Assembly: GCA_015231515.1 (NCBI GenBank)
Contig: JADGBM010000008.1
Coordinates: forward strand, 1-58,461
DNA: 58,461 nt
Source of the DNA: Desulfobulbaceae bacterium
Lineage (GTDB): Bacteria > Desulfobacterota > Desulfobulbia > Desulfobulbales > VMSU01
Reading direction: 5' to 3'
Program-made: the position numbers and the translations under genes
The notes under the pieces: model-generated
What the model was told of the DNA's origin: nothing
The model's database searches: none
What the model saw: only the letters and a program-made list of their open reading frames with translations
Shown: positions 43,255 to 52,901 of the stretch, in pieces
Numbering within the stretch: position 1 is the first letter of the stretch
Layout of the letters: each line of letters opens with the position of its first letter

Positions 43255-44061
43255 ATGTTCCAGAAACTTTGCGCTGTCCTGATCATTACCCTGGCTTTTT
43301 CCACACTGGCCGCCCCCGGCAACGCCAAGATGAGAAACCTCAACAAGATCCGTGCCGGCATTCCGCCATACACCATTATAAAGTCTGTTCTAGCCGCCAA
43401 CGACACTGCTATTTCGGCAGGAATAACAGGCCAGGAATCCGCCACGACACCCTACCTTACCTGGCTTGCCGAATCGGATGAGCGTATTGTTTCAAACATG
43501 ATAGCCGCCCCTGAAACCCAGATATTCTCTATCCGAAACTTCGGAAACCAGCTTGAACTTGACACCGGGGCAATTGATTATGGCATCCGGCATCTACTAA
43601 CCCCGGTACTCATGATTACTTCCAGTTCCGACAACAAATCTGTCCAGCTCTTCATGGAAGGCTACCAGGATTTATCCCCAGCCATCAGACGTGAGTTGGA
43701 TCATCTGCATCTGGCCCTATACAGGGACAATAAAGATTTAGAGTACGAAGAAAGGTTGATCAGGAATGTAGAGGCGAACGTGGATTATCAGGTCGATATG
43801 GCCTTGGCCCGCTACCAGGATAGAGTTGCCAGTGGACGTTTAGTCGTCGTTGGCAGCATTCTTGACCTTAACAACTCTTACCAGCATGGGGCTGGCCGTC
43901 TCCTCATTATCAATGTCAATGGGGAACGAAACTCTGCAAAGTTAAAAGCCATGGAGCTCATCAAGCCTATTGGCCTCAAGACAATACAGACTAACATTGG
44001 CAGGCAGCGGCTACCGGCCAAACCGGCAGAAAAAGATGTAAAGCCAAAGGTCAAAAAATAA
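43255..44061 (+). CDS. Secreted beta-carbonic-anhydrase-like protein lacking the zinc ligands
   Basis: 268 residues with a signal peptide (1-24, ending PGNA). The segment ESDERIVSN (73-81), then FSIRNFGNQ (91-99), GAIDYGIRHLLTPVLMI and SSSDNKSVQLF aligns with the beta-carbonic anhydrase core CSDSRV, RNAGN, siey and GHxxCG. The zinc Cys is Glu73, and the His and second Cys fall in S123-N127 with neither present; the Asp-Arg dyad (D75, R77) is kept. The fold is therefore probably conserved without the usual zinc site, so CO2 hydration is unlikely. A lysine-rich tail ends the protein. This is a family assignment by eye and needs a profile search. Confidence 0.65.
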   Translation: MFQKLCAVLIITLAFSTLAAPGNAKMRNLNKIRAGIPPYTIIKSVLAANDTAISAGITGQESATTPYLTWLAESDERIVSNMIAAPETQIFSIRNFGNQLELDTGAIDYGIRHLLTPVLMITSSSDNKSVQLFMEGYQDLSPAIRRELDHLHLALYRDNKDLEYEERLIRNVEANVDYQVDMALARYQDRVASGRLVVVGSILDLNNSYQHGAGRLLIINVNGERNSAKLKAMELIKPIGLKTIQTNIGRQRLPAKPAEKDVKPKVKK

Positions 44062-44163
44062 AATAAATAATACAACATCATTTTCTACACCAGCAGAAAC
44101 ACCTCAAGAGATCTAACACCACGATTTATTAACTAAAAAAAGTTAAAACCCCTATAATCATTG

Positions 44164-45468
44164 CTAAGAGTTCAGGTACTCTTTTATTGACGATGCAATA
44201 GTTTGGAAAATATAGCGAAATGTTTTTTCGTCCTTCTCCAGTATCGTTACCCGAACTCCGTTTAACTCAGTCGCAAAGGATGTGAGCGGCACCGTACACA
44301 CTCCGGTGGCACCAAGCAAATAGTAAACAAAACGCTTATCCAGTGAAACACCTTTTTGGCTGACTAATCGTTCAACCTCTTTTCTCACTTCCTGGAGTTC
44401 AATCTGCAGGGTCTGTTTATCGGTAAGACGGCCATCCTCGAAAACAATGCTCATATAGAAGGCCCCATTGGTACAATTCACTAAAATACCGTCCACATTT
44501 TTCAAACAGTCATAGGCAATATTTGAGTAACGCTCATAGCGGGCGATGCGCTCCTGCAAGTATTCCTGATACTGAGGATGGCTTAAAAGTTTAGGCAGGA
44601 CCACCTGCGGCAATGTTGTCGAACATACCTCCAGCATCTTGGCATTAAGAATTGAGTTCACATAACGCTGAAACATTGGATTCTTTTCGCCATTATAGAC
44701 CTCAATCCAACCACAACGGCCACCTGGCCACGGCATCTCTTTTGACATGCCACGCATTGCAATTGCTGGCACATCGCCAATCAAGTCAGAGATCGGCAAC
44801 GTTTTGTAGTCATTGTAGACAATGTTCAGATAGACCTCGTCACCAATAACAAACAGATCATACTTTTTGGCAAGTCCGATCATGCCCCGTAAAATCTCTT
44901 CCGGGTAGACGGCGCCGGTTGGATTGTCGGGGTTAATAATCAAAATCCCAACAACAGCAGGATTATATTTTATTCTCTTTTCGAGATCATCCAGATCTGG
45001 ATACCAGTGATTATTTGGATCCAACTTATAGGTAACCGGTCTATCGGCAGCGTGAGCGGCCTCAGCAGAAGAGTGGGTTGTGTAACTTGGGGTCGGGACT
45101 ACCACCCGGGCTGTTCTCTTTAAAAAACCAAAAATTTTACCGATGGCATCACCCAGGCCATTAAAGAAGATAATATCCTCAGGTGTAATCTGCACCTTCC
45201 CCCGAGAATTTGTCTGCTCAGCAATATACTCCCTGGTCGCAAGAACACCTTTGGTCGGCGAATAGCCGTAAGTTGAATCCAGCTGCGCAGCTTCACACAC
45301 AATATCTTTCATCCACTGGGGAATATGCTCTCCCTTTGCTATCGGGTCACCAATATTTTCCCAATAGACACGAGTACCAAGACTTTGAATTTTCTGGCCG
45401 ACACTAACAATATTCCGTATTTCATATGTAAGCTCTCCAGCTCCCATATGGACTATATCTGCACGCAT
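44164..45468 (-). CDS. PLP-dependent class I/II aminotransferase (paralogue 2)
   Basis: A 434-residue close paralogue of the protein at 26421-27728; the two share long identical stretches such as DIIFFNGLGDAI, GKIFGFLKRTARV (with one change), AKMLEVCSTTLPQ and SKEMPWPG-RCGW with the PLP lysine. GGGAG 6 bases before ATG 45468 decides the start over the longer frame. It appears monocistronic. The substrate is unknown, but two copies 17 kb apart suggest either different specificities or different regulation. Confidence 0.87.
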   Translation of the reverse strand: MRADIVHMGAGELTYEIRNIVSVGQKIQSLGTRVYWENIGDPIAKGEHIPQWMKDIVCEAAQLDSTYGYSPTKGVLATREYIAEQTNSRGKVQITPEDIIFFNGLGDAIGKIFGFLKRTARVVVPTPSYTTHSSAEAAHAADRPVTYKLDPNNHWYPDLDDLEKRIKYNPAVVGILIINPDNPTGAVYPEEILRGMIGLAKKYDLFVIGDEVYLNIVYNDYKTLPISDLIGDVPAIAMRGMSKEMPWPGGRCGWIEVYNGEKNPMFQRYVNSILNAKMLEVCSTTLPQVVLPKLLSHPQYQEYLQERIARYERYSNIAYDCLKNVDGILVNCTNGAFYMSIVFEDGRLTDKQTLQIELQEVRKEVERLVSQKGVSLDKRFVYYLLGATGVCTVPLTSFATELNGVRVTILEKDEKTFRYIFQTIASSIKEYLNS

Positions 45469-45742
45469 CCCAAACTCCCACCCCATAACGAGGGTAAATA
45501 AATTAAAAAAGAAATAACACAAAAACATTCTTTAACGCAAAGCATATAATAATGCAAAGATTTGGTTGCAAAACTTGATATTTGATACAGGGTGTTTCGC
45601 AGCGACACGGCATTCCAGAGATTTCAAGCCGGTTGACTCTTGCGGAATTGTCGAGGTAGTTTTATTTAACTGGCAGGGATGGGTGGAACCAGAAAGACCG
45701 CAAACAACTTTCGGCACAGTCCTTTGTTTTGTGATATTTTGC

Positions 45743-46684
45743 CTAAACAACAATATTGACGGCAGATGCCCCCAAGTTACTCGGTGAAAGCGAGGGCGCT
45801 TGCCCATAACTAGCAATATTTTGCCTAAGAGAGCTTGCCTCTCTGGGGCCGGGGGAATTTTGTTGAGTTAGGGCTTGGCCGAACTCCCTATACACGCTGC
45901 CGGCAGACAATCTATCCTGATCGTCAGAGACCTTCTCAGCTTGCGGATCTTTAGCCTCGCCGGACTGAGCCTTGCTCAAATTGAGTTCCTGAGTGGCTTG
46001 AGCTATATTGATGGTGGCCTGGGCTGCTACTTTCTGATCCTGGGGCGAGGGATCAGCTGGAGCAAGGGCTGCCCGCCTCACAGTTCGCATTTTCTGCACT
46101 GTGATTTCAGGGGTTTCCCCCTTTGACATATCGATCTGAACTTCACCTCCGACCGCATAACTCTGTCCATCTGGCCCCTTTTGCATCTTAAAGGTGGCCC
46201 CACCCTTGGCTAAACCTCCAGCCGCCGCCAAATGAGCCATTTCATGCACGCGAACGGCCTGGTCGGCTTTCTTCAACGACTCCAAGATCGCTTTTTCAGA
46301 TTGCGTCAGGGCTTCACCCGTGGGCTTGGTTGGTTCGTTCGGAGCTAGTTTTTCTTGGTCTGAAGATGAAATTTCGGTAGATTTTTTTCCGTCGGCTGGA
46401 GAAACTGGCTTACTGGACTCTTCTAAAAAGGGAGCGCTTTCACCCTGGGAAGGTCTAACCCTTGCAACCAAGTTAGAACGTGAATAGGTATTCGCAGCGC
46501 CTTGCAAGCCTGCAAAACCAGAAGAGACTGCCTGATTTCGCCAATATTGTCCGCGTGTAAAGCGATCTTTATTTTCAGGCTGTTCAACCCGCGGCTTTAG
46601 CGCTTGCTCAAACGACCCGACTCCGGAACTGACCGGATACGATGGTATGGTTGAAAGTAGTGAATTAATATCGACAATAGACAT
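45743..46684 (-). CDS. SprA-related putative metallopeptidase
   Basis: 313 residues. The middle carries VHEMAHLAAAGG with an HExxH zinc motif (H147-E148, H151), followed by GPDGQSYAVGGEVQIDMS and RRAALAPADPSPQDQKVAAQA, typical of the SprA-related/CJM1_0395-type family. The first 120 and last 80 residues are low-complexity and probably disordered. No signal peptide is visible. The target is unknown. Confidence 0.82.
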   Translation of the reverse strand: MSIVDINSLLSTIPSYPVSSGVGSFEQALKPRVEQPENKDRFTRGQYWRNQAVSSGFAGLQGAANTYSRSNLVARVRPSQGESAPFLEESSKPVSPADGKKSTEISSSDQEKLAPNEPTKPTGEALTQSEKAILESLKKADQAVRVHEMAHLAAAGGLAKGGATFKMQKGPDGQSYAVGGEVQIDMSKGETPEITVQKMRTVRRAALAPADPSPQDQKVAAQATINIAQATQELNLSKAQSGEAKDPQAEKVSDDQDRLSAGSVYREFGQALTQQNSPGPREASSLRQNIASYGQAPSLSPSNLGASAVNIVV

Positions 46685-46873
46685 ATATCAAGCCGTTTTT
46701 CTAATAGCCCGCCAGAACCTAAACAGTTCCCAGGCAGATGCACCGCCGAGCAAAACAGACTGCTCCCTGAGTATCCTATCGGCAAGGCATCAAAACAACT
46801 TTAAAATATTTTTTACTTTTCTGGTAACTTCTTCAAAAGTTAACCAGTTAATCACCTAACCAGCTGATTCTTA

Positions 46874-48196
46874 TCATTTTTCCTGGCAAACACTGCGAGC
46901 GCCAATAGGGACAAATCTTCTTTTTTGGGGCCCGATGTAGATCTGGCGTGGTCTACCGATGCGCCAGTTCTCATCATCCCACATCTCCTTCCAGTGCGCT
47001 ATCCAGCCTGGCAGACGGCCCAGGGCAAACATCACCGTGAACATGTCAGTTGGAATACCAATGGCCTTATAGATAATACCACTATAGAAATCGACATTAG
47101 GATAGAGATTACGGGAGATAAAATAGTCATCAGTCAAGGCCACTTCTTCAATCTCTTTGGCAATATCAAGCAATGGATCAGAGACATTTAAAGCCGTCAA
47201 TACATCATCGCAGGCTTTCTTAATAATCCGAGCCCGGGGATCATTACTCTTGTATACCCGGTGCCCAAAGCCAACCAGACGAAATGGATCGTTTTTATCT
47301 TTGGCTTTTTCAATATATTTTTTATAGTTTCCGCCCTCATAATAGATTCTTTCCAGCATCTCAATAACCGCCTGATTTGCACCGCCATGCAATGGGCCCC
47401 AGAGAGCACTTATGCCCGCTGAAATCGAGGCATAAAGATTCACATGAGCACTGCCGACAAGACGAACCGTCGATGTCGAGCAGTTTTGTTCATGATCACC
47501 ATGTAAAATTAAAAGTTTATTTAAGGCATTAACCACTATGGGGTCGACCTCGTAAGGCATTACTGGCGAGTCAAACATCATGTTCAAAAAGTTAGCACAG
47601 TACGAATAATCATGTCGGGGGTAGACCAAACGGTGCCCCATTGCTTTTCTGTAGGAAAAGGCCGCTATGGTTCTCACTTTTGAGATTAAGCGTGCGGCCA
47701 TTCTGTCCAGATTCTCCAACGGATTATCAATCATCTCAGGATAAAACACACAGAGAGAGTTTACCATTGAGGATAAAATTGACATTGGCGGCGAGCCAGG
47801 AGGAAACCGGTCAAAAAAGTGAACCATATCCTCATGAAGCAGCGAATACTTATTCATAAGATGCTTAAAATGATCAAGCTCAGTTTCGGTTGGCAGACAG
47901 CCATGAACCAAGAGATAAGCAACCTCGACAAAAAGACATTGTTCAGCCAACTCTTCTATCGCGTAGCCACGATAGCTCAGAATCCCTTTTTCACCATCAA
48001 GAAAGGTTATTTTACTTGTACAGGAACCCGTATTAACAAAACCATAGTCCAGGGTAATCAGAGAGGTGCTTGAGCGCAACGAACTGATATCAATCGCCTT
48101 CTCACCCTCAGTACCTTCAACAATAGGAAACTCAAACTTTTCTCCGTCAAGAACCAACTCAACCTTCTGACCATTTAAAAATTTTTCAAATCCCAT
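46874..48196 (-). CDS. gltA: Citrate synthase
   Basis: Condenses oxaloacetate and acetyl-CoA into citrate. 440 residues, type-I-like. It has LDYGFVNTGSCTSKITFLDG, LSYRGYAIEELA, the catalytic His in LHGDHEQNCSTSTVRL, the second in GPLHGGANQAV, GFGHRVYKSNDPR, and the Asp in NVDFYSGIIYKAIGIP. The frame opens at TTG 48217, but ATG 48196 gives the expected start, MGFEKFLNG. This is the complete enzyme; the remnant at 13615 belongs to a different subtype. Confidence 0.94.
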   Translation of the reverse strand: MGFEKFLNGQKVELVLDGEKFEFPIVEGTEGEKAIDISSLRSSTSLITLDYGFVNTGSCTSKITFLDGEKGILSYRGYAIEELAEQCLFVEVAYLLVHGCLPTETELDHFKHLMNKYSLLHEDMVHFFDRFPPGSPPMSILSSMVNSLCVFYPEMIDNPLENLDRMAARLISKVRTIAAFSYRKAMGHRLVYPRHDYSYCANFLNMMFDSPVMPYEVDPIVVNALNKLLILHGDHEQNCSTSTVRLVGSAHVNLYASISAGISALWGPLHGGANQAVIEMLERIYYEGGNYKKYIEKAKDKNDPFRLVGFGHRVYKSNDPRARIIKKACDDVLTALNVSDPLLDIAKEIEEVALTDDYFISRNLYPNVDFYSGIIYKAIGIPTDMFTVMFALGRLPGWIAHWKEMWDDENWRIGRPRQIYIGPQKRRFVPIGARSVCQEK

Positions 48197-48441
48197 AACG
48201 ACACCATTTTTTTGCAAAAAACCAATTTAAAAACAAACAACAGCCTGACATAAGTAGCTGACAGTCCAAGCCCCACTACTTCAATACCATCCAGACAAAC
48301 GAATAACAGCGTTCCACAGCAGACTTGCGCAACTGCACATAATCCGTTAAAAGAGGGATCATAAGGCAGTTCTCATTCGATGGCATTGCCATTGCGCAAC
48401 GAAATAAGCCCTAACTATAACAAAAAATCCTTTTTCTTTCA

Positions 48442-49107
48442 ATGCCCACCGCATCGACACACAAAACCCGCCTCAAACATTTCATCGAAAAGGTGACCCT
48501 GTATCCAGTTTCCTGTGAAGAACTGGCCAATGGCCGAAGTGACATCGAATGGCTTGAAGCAGTGCTTGCCGGTGGCGCAAAAATTGTTCAACTTCGCGAC
48601 AAACTCTCTGACGACAAAACTGTGTTTGAGAAGGCAAAAATTTTTCGAAAAAAAACGCAGCAGGCCAATGCGCTTCTCATCATAAACAACAGAATCGATA
48701 TTGCCTTAGCTGTTGGTGCCGATGGCGTTCATCTTGGCAACAGTGACTTGCCAGCCAACGAGGCTCGAAAACTGGCTCCGGAAATGATCATAGGCGTTTC
48801 AGCAAACACTGAAGATCAGGCCGCAAAGGCTGCGGGATTAGGCGCTTCCTACTATAATATCGGACCTATCTTTCCGACATCGACCAAAGAGGGTCTGTCT
48901 TCTTTTCTTGGAACAGGAGCGATCAAACTATTCTCATCACATTCAGATCTGCCTTTCACCGTCATGGGGGGAATCAAGCTCAACCATGTTGCAGAGCTAA
49001 CCGCCCATGGCGCTCATCGAATTGCGGTAGTCACTGCAATCACCCAGGCAGAAGAGATGGCCACCGAAACCAGACTCTGGCTTGACCAACTAAAACAAGA
49101 GCGGTAA
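48442..49107 (+). CDS. thiE: Thiamine phosphate synthase
   Basis: A 221-residue TIM-barrel enzyme that joins hydroxymethylpyrimidine diphosphate and thiazole phosphate. Visible signatures are GAKIVQLRDK (pyrophosphate-binding Arg), LLIINNRIDIALAVGADGVHLG, GVSANT, YNIGPIFPTSTKEG and VMGGI. The first 20 residues are an extra basic leader. No clear Shine-Dalgarno is present. The next gene starts 10 bases after the stop. Confidence 0.9.
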   Translation: MPTASTHKTRLKHFIEKVTLYPVSCEELANGRSDIEWLEAVLAGGAKIVQLRDKLSDDKTVFEKAKIFRKKTQQANALLIINNRIDIALAVGADGVHLGNSDLPANEARKLAPEMIIGVSANTEDQAAKAAGLGASYYNIGPIFPTSTKEGLSSFLGTGAIKLFSSHSDLPFTVMGGIKLNHVAELTAHGAHRIAVVTAITQAEEMATETRLWLDQLKQER

Positions 49108-49117
49108 AAAATAAACT

Positions 49118-49795
49118 ATGGAAACTTCGCACACCGTGAACCTATCAGACACCAAAAAAGCTATTCTTCTCCTCATCGATTATGCAGTAGAACCTGATGA
49201 GCAAGAAGACGCCATAAAACTTCTCGACAAATATGAGTCGGACTATATTGCCCTGAATATTTTCCACGAATTCTACAGTTATCTGCCTGAAGCCCAGAAC
49301 GATACCATCCGAGTCATTCGTCAGTTAGACTACCAGGATGGCACATTCCTCACTGCAATCAGCACCAATATAGACACCTACCTCTATATAGCAAACCACG
49401 AAGGAGCACTCTTTCTGGGGACAGCCAAAGACGGAATCTGGGACGAGGAGGTACTTGATTTTTTCAAGACTACCCACGAAAAGGCCCTTGAAAAATATCA
49501 AAACATTGGTGAGTTCCCCTTGTATGTTCCTGCCCACATCAATAAGGAACTCTGCAAGGTCTGTTCGGTAAAAGACGGTGAGTTGCACCGATTCGGATGT
49601 CCAGTTGAAATCTGTCCCTGGTGCCAGGGCCAGCTGGCAAACTGCAACTGTCGTTTCTCTCAAACGAAACAGAAACAGTTCAAGACAGAGATCCAACTCG
49701 ACAAATTCCTTAAAACCCTGGAGAAAAAGGGTCGAATTCCTTTTTCGGTCACCGACCAGAGCATCGGCTTTGCGGGGGCAGGGCCTCAGGATTAG
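49118..49795 (+). CDS. Hypothetical cysteine-rich protein, 225 aa
   Basis: It follows thiE by 10 bases, so both are probably one transcript. The C-terminal third has a zinc-ribbon-like arrangement: CKVCSVKDGELHRFGCPVEI with CPWCQGQLANCNC, i.e. six or more paired cysteines. The N-terminal part (ILLLIDYAVEPDEQEDAIKLL) is helical and acidic. It ends 4 bases inside the convergent hflC stop. A similar CP-ECPWCxGQL pattern occurs in uncharacterised proteins; no function can be given. Confidence 0.65.
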   Translation: METSHTVNLSDTKKAILLLIDYAVEPDEQEDAIKLLDKYESDYIALNIFHEFYSYLPEAQNDTIRVIRQLDYQDGTFLTAISTNIDTYLYIANHEGALFLGTAKDGIWDEEVLDFFKTTHEKALEKYQNIGEFPLYVPAHINKELCKVCSVKDGELHRFGCPVEICPWCQGQLANCNCRFSQTKQKQFKTEIQLDKFLKTLEKKGRIPFSVTDQSIGFAGAGPQD

Positions 49796-50712
49796 AGATT
49801 GTTAAGATATTTATAGAACTCTGAGTCAGAAGAGATAACCAGTTTGGTATTTTTACCCATGGTTTTTTCGTAACTCTCCAATGTTTTCATGAAGGCATAA
49901 AACTCAGGATCCTGACTGTAGGCATCAGCATAGATTTTTGTGGCCTCAGCATCCGCCCGGCCCCTAATCTGTTGGGCCTCTTCGCTTGCAGTCGAGGTAA
50001 TCATTTTTAACTCACGCTCTACCTTACCAAGAATTTCAGCTTTCTCTCCTTCACCGAAAGATCGTTTTTCAGCGGCAATCCGTTTACGCTCTGAGATCAT
50101 TCTCTCATATACTTTAAGGCGAACCTGTTCAGTATAGTTTACACGCTTGAACATGACATCAACAAGTTCGATTCCGTATTTTGGTGTTGCCTCAGAGGCT
50201 ATTTTCAAAATCATAACCTCCATTTTATCACGTCCCAAGCTGATCGTATCATCAAGTGAGGCCCCTTTTGCACTCTCACCAGGTGCCCAATCAGAACTTC
50301 GTATAATTTCAACGAGATCATTCTTATTGACTAAATCACGTGCTGCCGAATCGATAATATCATCAAGAATCGTCATTGCCCGTGTTTCATTGTTGACTGC
50401 CTGCAAAAATTGCAGGGCATCAGAAATACGCCATCGGGCCGTAACATCGATATAGACAAAGGTCTTGTCCTTGGTTGGAATCTGATTTGGATCACCATCC
50501 CAAATCAGTATCTTTTTCGAAAAGTAAGCAACATCCTGAATAAAAGGTGTTTTCAGGTGCAAACCGGCATCAACTACCGGATCGCCGACCGGAGCACCAA
50601 ATTGCGTAACTACAGCTTGCTGACCTTCTGGCAGGATAAAAAAACCATCCCAAACCGTCACAATTAGCGCCAAGACTATGCCAATAAAGAAAAATCGTAA
50701 TATTGAGTTCAA
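49792..50712 (-). CDS. hflC: HflC, membrane protease modulator (SPFH/band 7)
   Basis: 306 residues. One N-terminal membrane helix (ILRFFFIGIVLALIVTVWDGF) is followed by the SPFH domain (LPEGQQAVVTQFG, GLHLKTPFIQDV) and a coiled coil ending with the YAFMKTLESYEKTM segment typical of HflC. With HflK it forms a large cage around FtsH and modulates its proteolysis. It follows hflK by 27 bases. Confidence 0.94.
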   Translation of the reverse strand: MNSILRFFFIGIVLALIVTVWDGFFILPEGQQAVVTQFGAPVGDPVVDAGLHLKTPFIQDVAYFSKKILIWDGDPNQIPTKDKTFVYIDVTARWRISDALQFLQAVNNETRAMTILDDIIDSAARDLVNKNDLVEIIRSSDWAPGESAKGASLDDTISLGRDKMEVMILKIASEATPKYGIELVDVMFKRVNYTEQVRLKVYERMISERKRIAAEKRSFGEGEKAEILGKVERELKMITSTASEEAQQIRGRADAEATKIYADAYSQDPEFYAFMKTLESYEKTMGKNTKLVISSDSEFYKYLNNL

Positions 50713-50739
50713 AGTTATGTTCCTTTGTCTGTTTCTAGG

Positions 50740-51855
50740 TTATTTGCCCGGAAGGCTGCCGCTGTTTTTTGAAATATCAAATAATGGCAGGATAGATTTC
50801 TGACTTTCATCAAGCATATAAATCGACTCAACTTCCGGCAGAATTTTCTCCATTGTCTCGAGATACATCCGGCGGCGAGTCACCTCTTTAGCCCCACTGT
50901 ACTCACGCAGAATATTTAAGAACCTGCCGACCTCACCTTGGGAGAGGTTAACCCTTTCGACTGCATAACCATGGGCCTCTTCAAGGATCTGCTTCGCACT
51001 ACCTTTTGCCTTAGGAATAACCCGATTATAGGTTTCCTCAGCCTCATTGACCAGGCGCTTCATGTCCTGATCCGCTTCATTCACCTCGTTAAAAGCAGGC
51101 TTCACGGTTTCGGGCGGATTTACATCCTGTAGTTTCACGGTGACTATTCTTATACCTGATTCGAAGACATCCAGCGTGCTCTGCAGTTCACGAGTTGTAC
51201 GGGTTTCTATAATTTCACGATTTTGCAGGGCAAAGTCAAAGTCCTGGTTACCGACAACCCGACGTATTGCCTTTTCAGAAACATCCCGCACCGCCTGCTG
51301 GGGATCCTTCACTTTAAAAATAAAATTTAAGGGGTCACTAACCTTGTATTGAACAATCCAGGCAACATCAATAACGTTTTTATCACCAGTCAGCATCAGT
51401 GACTCTGTCTGATAGCCCCGTTTATCAAAGGTTGTCTTTTGCCCTGGAACCCGAGTTCTGAAACCAAACTCCTCCTTGCGAACGGTTTCCACATCGACCT
51501 TATAAAGAGAGTCTAGCAGTGGGACCTTGAAGTTAAGCCCCGGATTGGTAATTTTCAGGAATTTCCCAAAACGTAAAACAAGACCCTGCTCTCCAGGCTC
51601 AATTGTATAAAAGGACGACGACAAAATATTAACGACAAACAAGGCCGCAACAACCAGCAGTATTTGCGGAATTACCTTGCCGATGCCCGGAGGCATTCCC
51701 CCTTCATCTGATGCAGAACGGCTTCCACCTGAACCTTTGTCACTACCCCCTTCAAAACTATCCTTTATCTTTTTCAGAAGGGCGGCAATCAACTCTTCCG
51801 GAGAAGACGGCCCCTTCTTTTTGCCCCATTGCGGAGGCTGATTTTGATCTGTCAT
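50740..51855 (-). CDS. hflK: HflK, membrane protease modulator (SPFH/band 7)
   Basis: 371 residues. It begins MTDQNQPPQWGKKKGP, a Gly/Pro-rich cytosolic lead typical of HflK. The membrane helix is VIPQILLVVAALFVVNIL; the SPFH domain has YTIEPGEQGLVLRFGKF and DVNPPETVKPAFNEVN, and a coiled coil with RMYLETMEKILPEV closes it. ATG 51855, with GAGGG upstream, is preferred over 51867. First gene of hflK-hflC. Confidence 0.94.
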   Translation of the reverse strand: MTDQNQPPQWGKKKGPSSPEELIAALLKKIKDSFEGGSDKGSGGSRSASDEGGMPPGIGKVIPQILLVVAALFVVNILSSSFYTIEPGEQGLVLRFGKFLKITNPGLNFKVPLLDSLYKVDVETVRKEEFGFRTRVPGQKTTFDKRGYQTESLMLTGDKNVIDVAWIVQYKVSDPLNFIFKVKDPQQAVRDVSEKAIRRVVGNQDFDFALQNREIIETRTTRELQSTLDVFESGIRIVTVKLQDVNPPETVKPAFNEVNEADQDMKRLVNEAEETYNRVIPKAKGSAKQILEEAHGYAVERVNLSQGEVGRFLNILREYSGAKEVTRRRMYLETMEKILPEVESIYMLDESQKSILPLFDISKNSGSLPGK

Positions 51856-51967
51856 TGTAACCCTCAAAAATTAATAGATGCGAAATCGCTGGATTGAAAC
51901 TCAGCTCAAGTTAAGCATACTGCAACAAATTTACAAGCACTTTTAATTATATTCTTTTGGTTTGCAA

Positions 51968-52882
51968 TCAGCCAGACAATGCCAAACTCCATGCAAGAGC
52001 CACTCCCACTAGAACTGATGCTGTTAGAATATTCTGCAATCGCCCATTTTTTGAATAAATCTGAACTGGGTCAAAATAGTGATACGCCCCACCCAGCCCC
52101 ATACCTGCAATCATACCCCAGACATGGGCGCCCAGATCTGTTCGTTCTCCGCCCGCACCAAGCATTGCCAGCAATCCGAGTCCTGCCCCAAGAGGGAGTA
52201 AAATGTTCAACATGCCGTCTCGAAAAGCCCGTATCCCACAAAAGGCTCCAATAACACCAAATACAGCCGTTGAAAAACCGATGGAATTATGGGTCCCGGA
52301 GTGGAAGAAGACATTCAGCAGATTTCCTGTAATGCCTGCCAGCACAGCAAGCATCCAGGCAGTTCCTGTGCCGGTGAGACCTGCCAGAAAGGCAATGAGT
52401 ACACCGCCCAGGCAGACATTACCCATAACATGGCCTATATCGGCATGAAGCGTAAGCGCCGTTACCAACCTCCACAGTTGCAACTGCTCCTTGATTGCAC
52501 CTGACTGAATTGCACCCCGGGTAAACCAGATAGAATCCGACCATGGCCCCGTAAAACTAAAAAAAACGACGAGCAAACTGCAAAACAGCAGCGTCCACCA
52601 ACTGACAACAGGGCTTGAAGCCGGTGATGATTTAACGGTAGGCCACCGACTGTTTTCTGCTTCATATCGTTCAAGATGATGCCGGGCAACCAGAGCATCT
52701 GTCTCGTTAACCAGAATCTCCCAACCATTCAGTGACTGAACAAGGCGATGGGTTATATTTACCGAAAGCAAAACTAACGACCAGGCCTCAGCCTTGGTTT
52801 TTACCATAAAACCATTCTGGCTCCCCTGACCAGGCAATAGCTTCACAAGTTTTGACTGGTTACTTTCTATAAGATCGTTCAT
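51968..52882 (-). CDS. Rhomboid-family intramembrane serine protease
   Basis: 304 residues with a cytosolic N-terminal region of about 95 and six to seven helices. ALTLHADIGHVMGNV is the conserved His/Asn helix, NSIGFSTAVFGVIGA carries the GxSx catalytic serine, and DLGAHVWGMIAGMG the catalytic histidine. It cleaves transmembrane substrates of unknown identity. It starts 19 bases after the DUF1624 gene. It could be mistaken for a rhombosortase, but the length and N-terminal domain fit ordinary rhomboids. Confidence 0.88.
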   Translation of the reverse strand: MNDLIESNQSKLVKLLPGQGSQNGFMVKTKAEAWSLVLLSVNITHRLVQSLNGWEILVNETDALVARHHLERYEAENSRWPTVKSSPASSPVVSWWTLLFCSLLVVFFSFTGPWSDSIWFTRGAIQSGAIKEQLQLWRLVTALTLHADIGHVMGNVCLGGVLIAFLAGLTGTGTAWMLAVLAGITGNLLNVFFHSGTHNSIGFSTAVFGVIGAFCGIRAFRDGMLNILLPLGAGLGLLAMLGAGGERTDLGAHVWGMIAGMGLGGAYHYFDPVQIYSKNGRLQNILTASVLVGVALAWSLALSG

Positions 52883-52901
52883 ATATCCTTACCAGAGGCT
52901 T

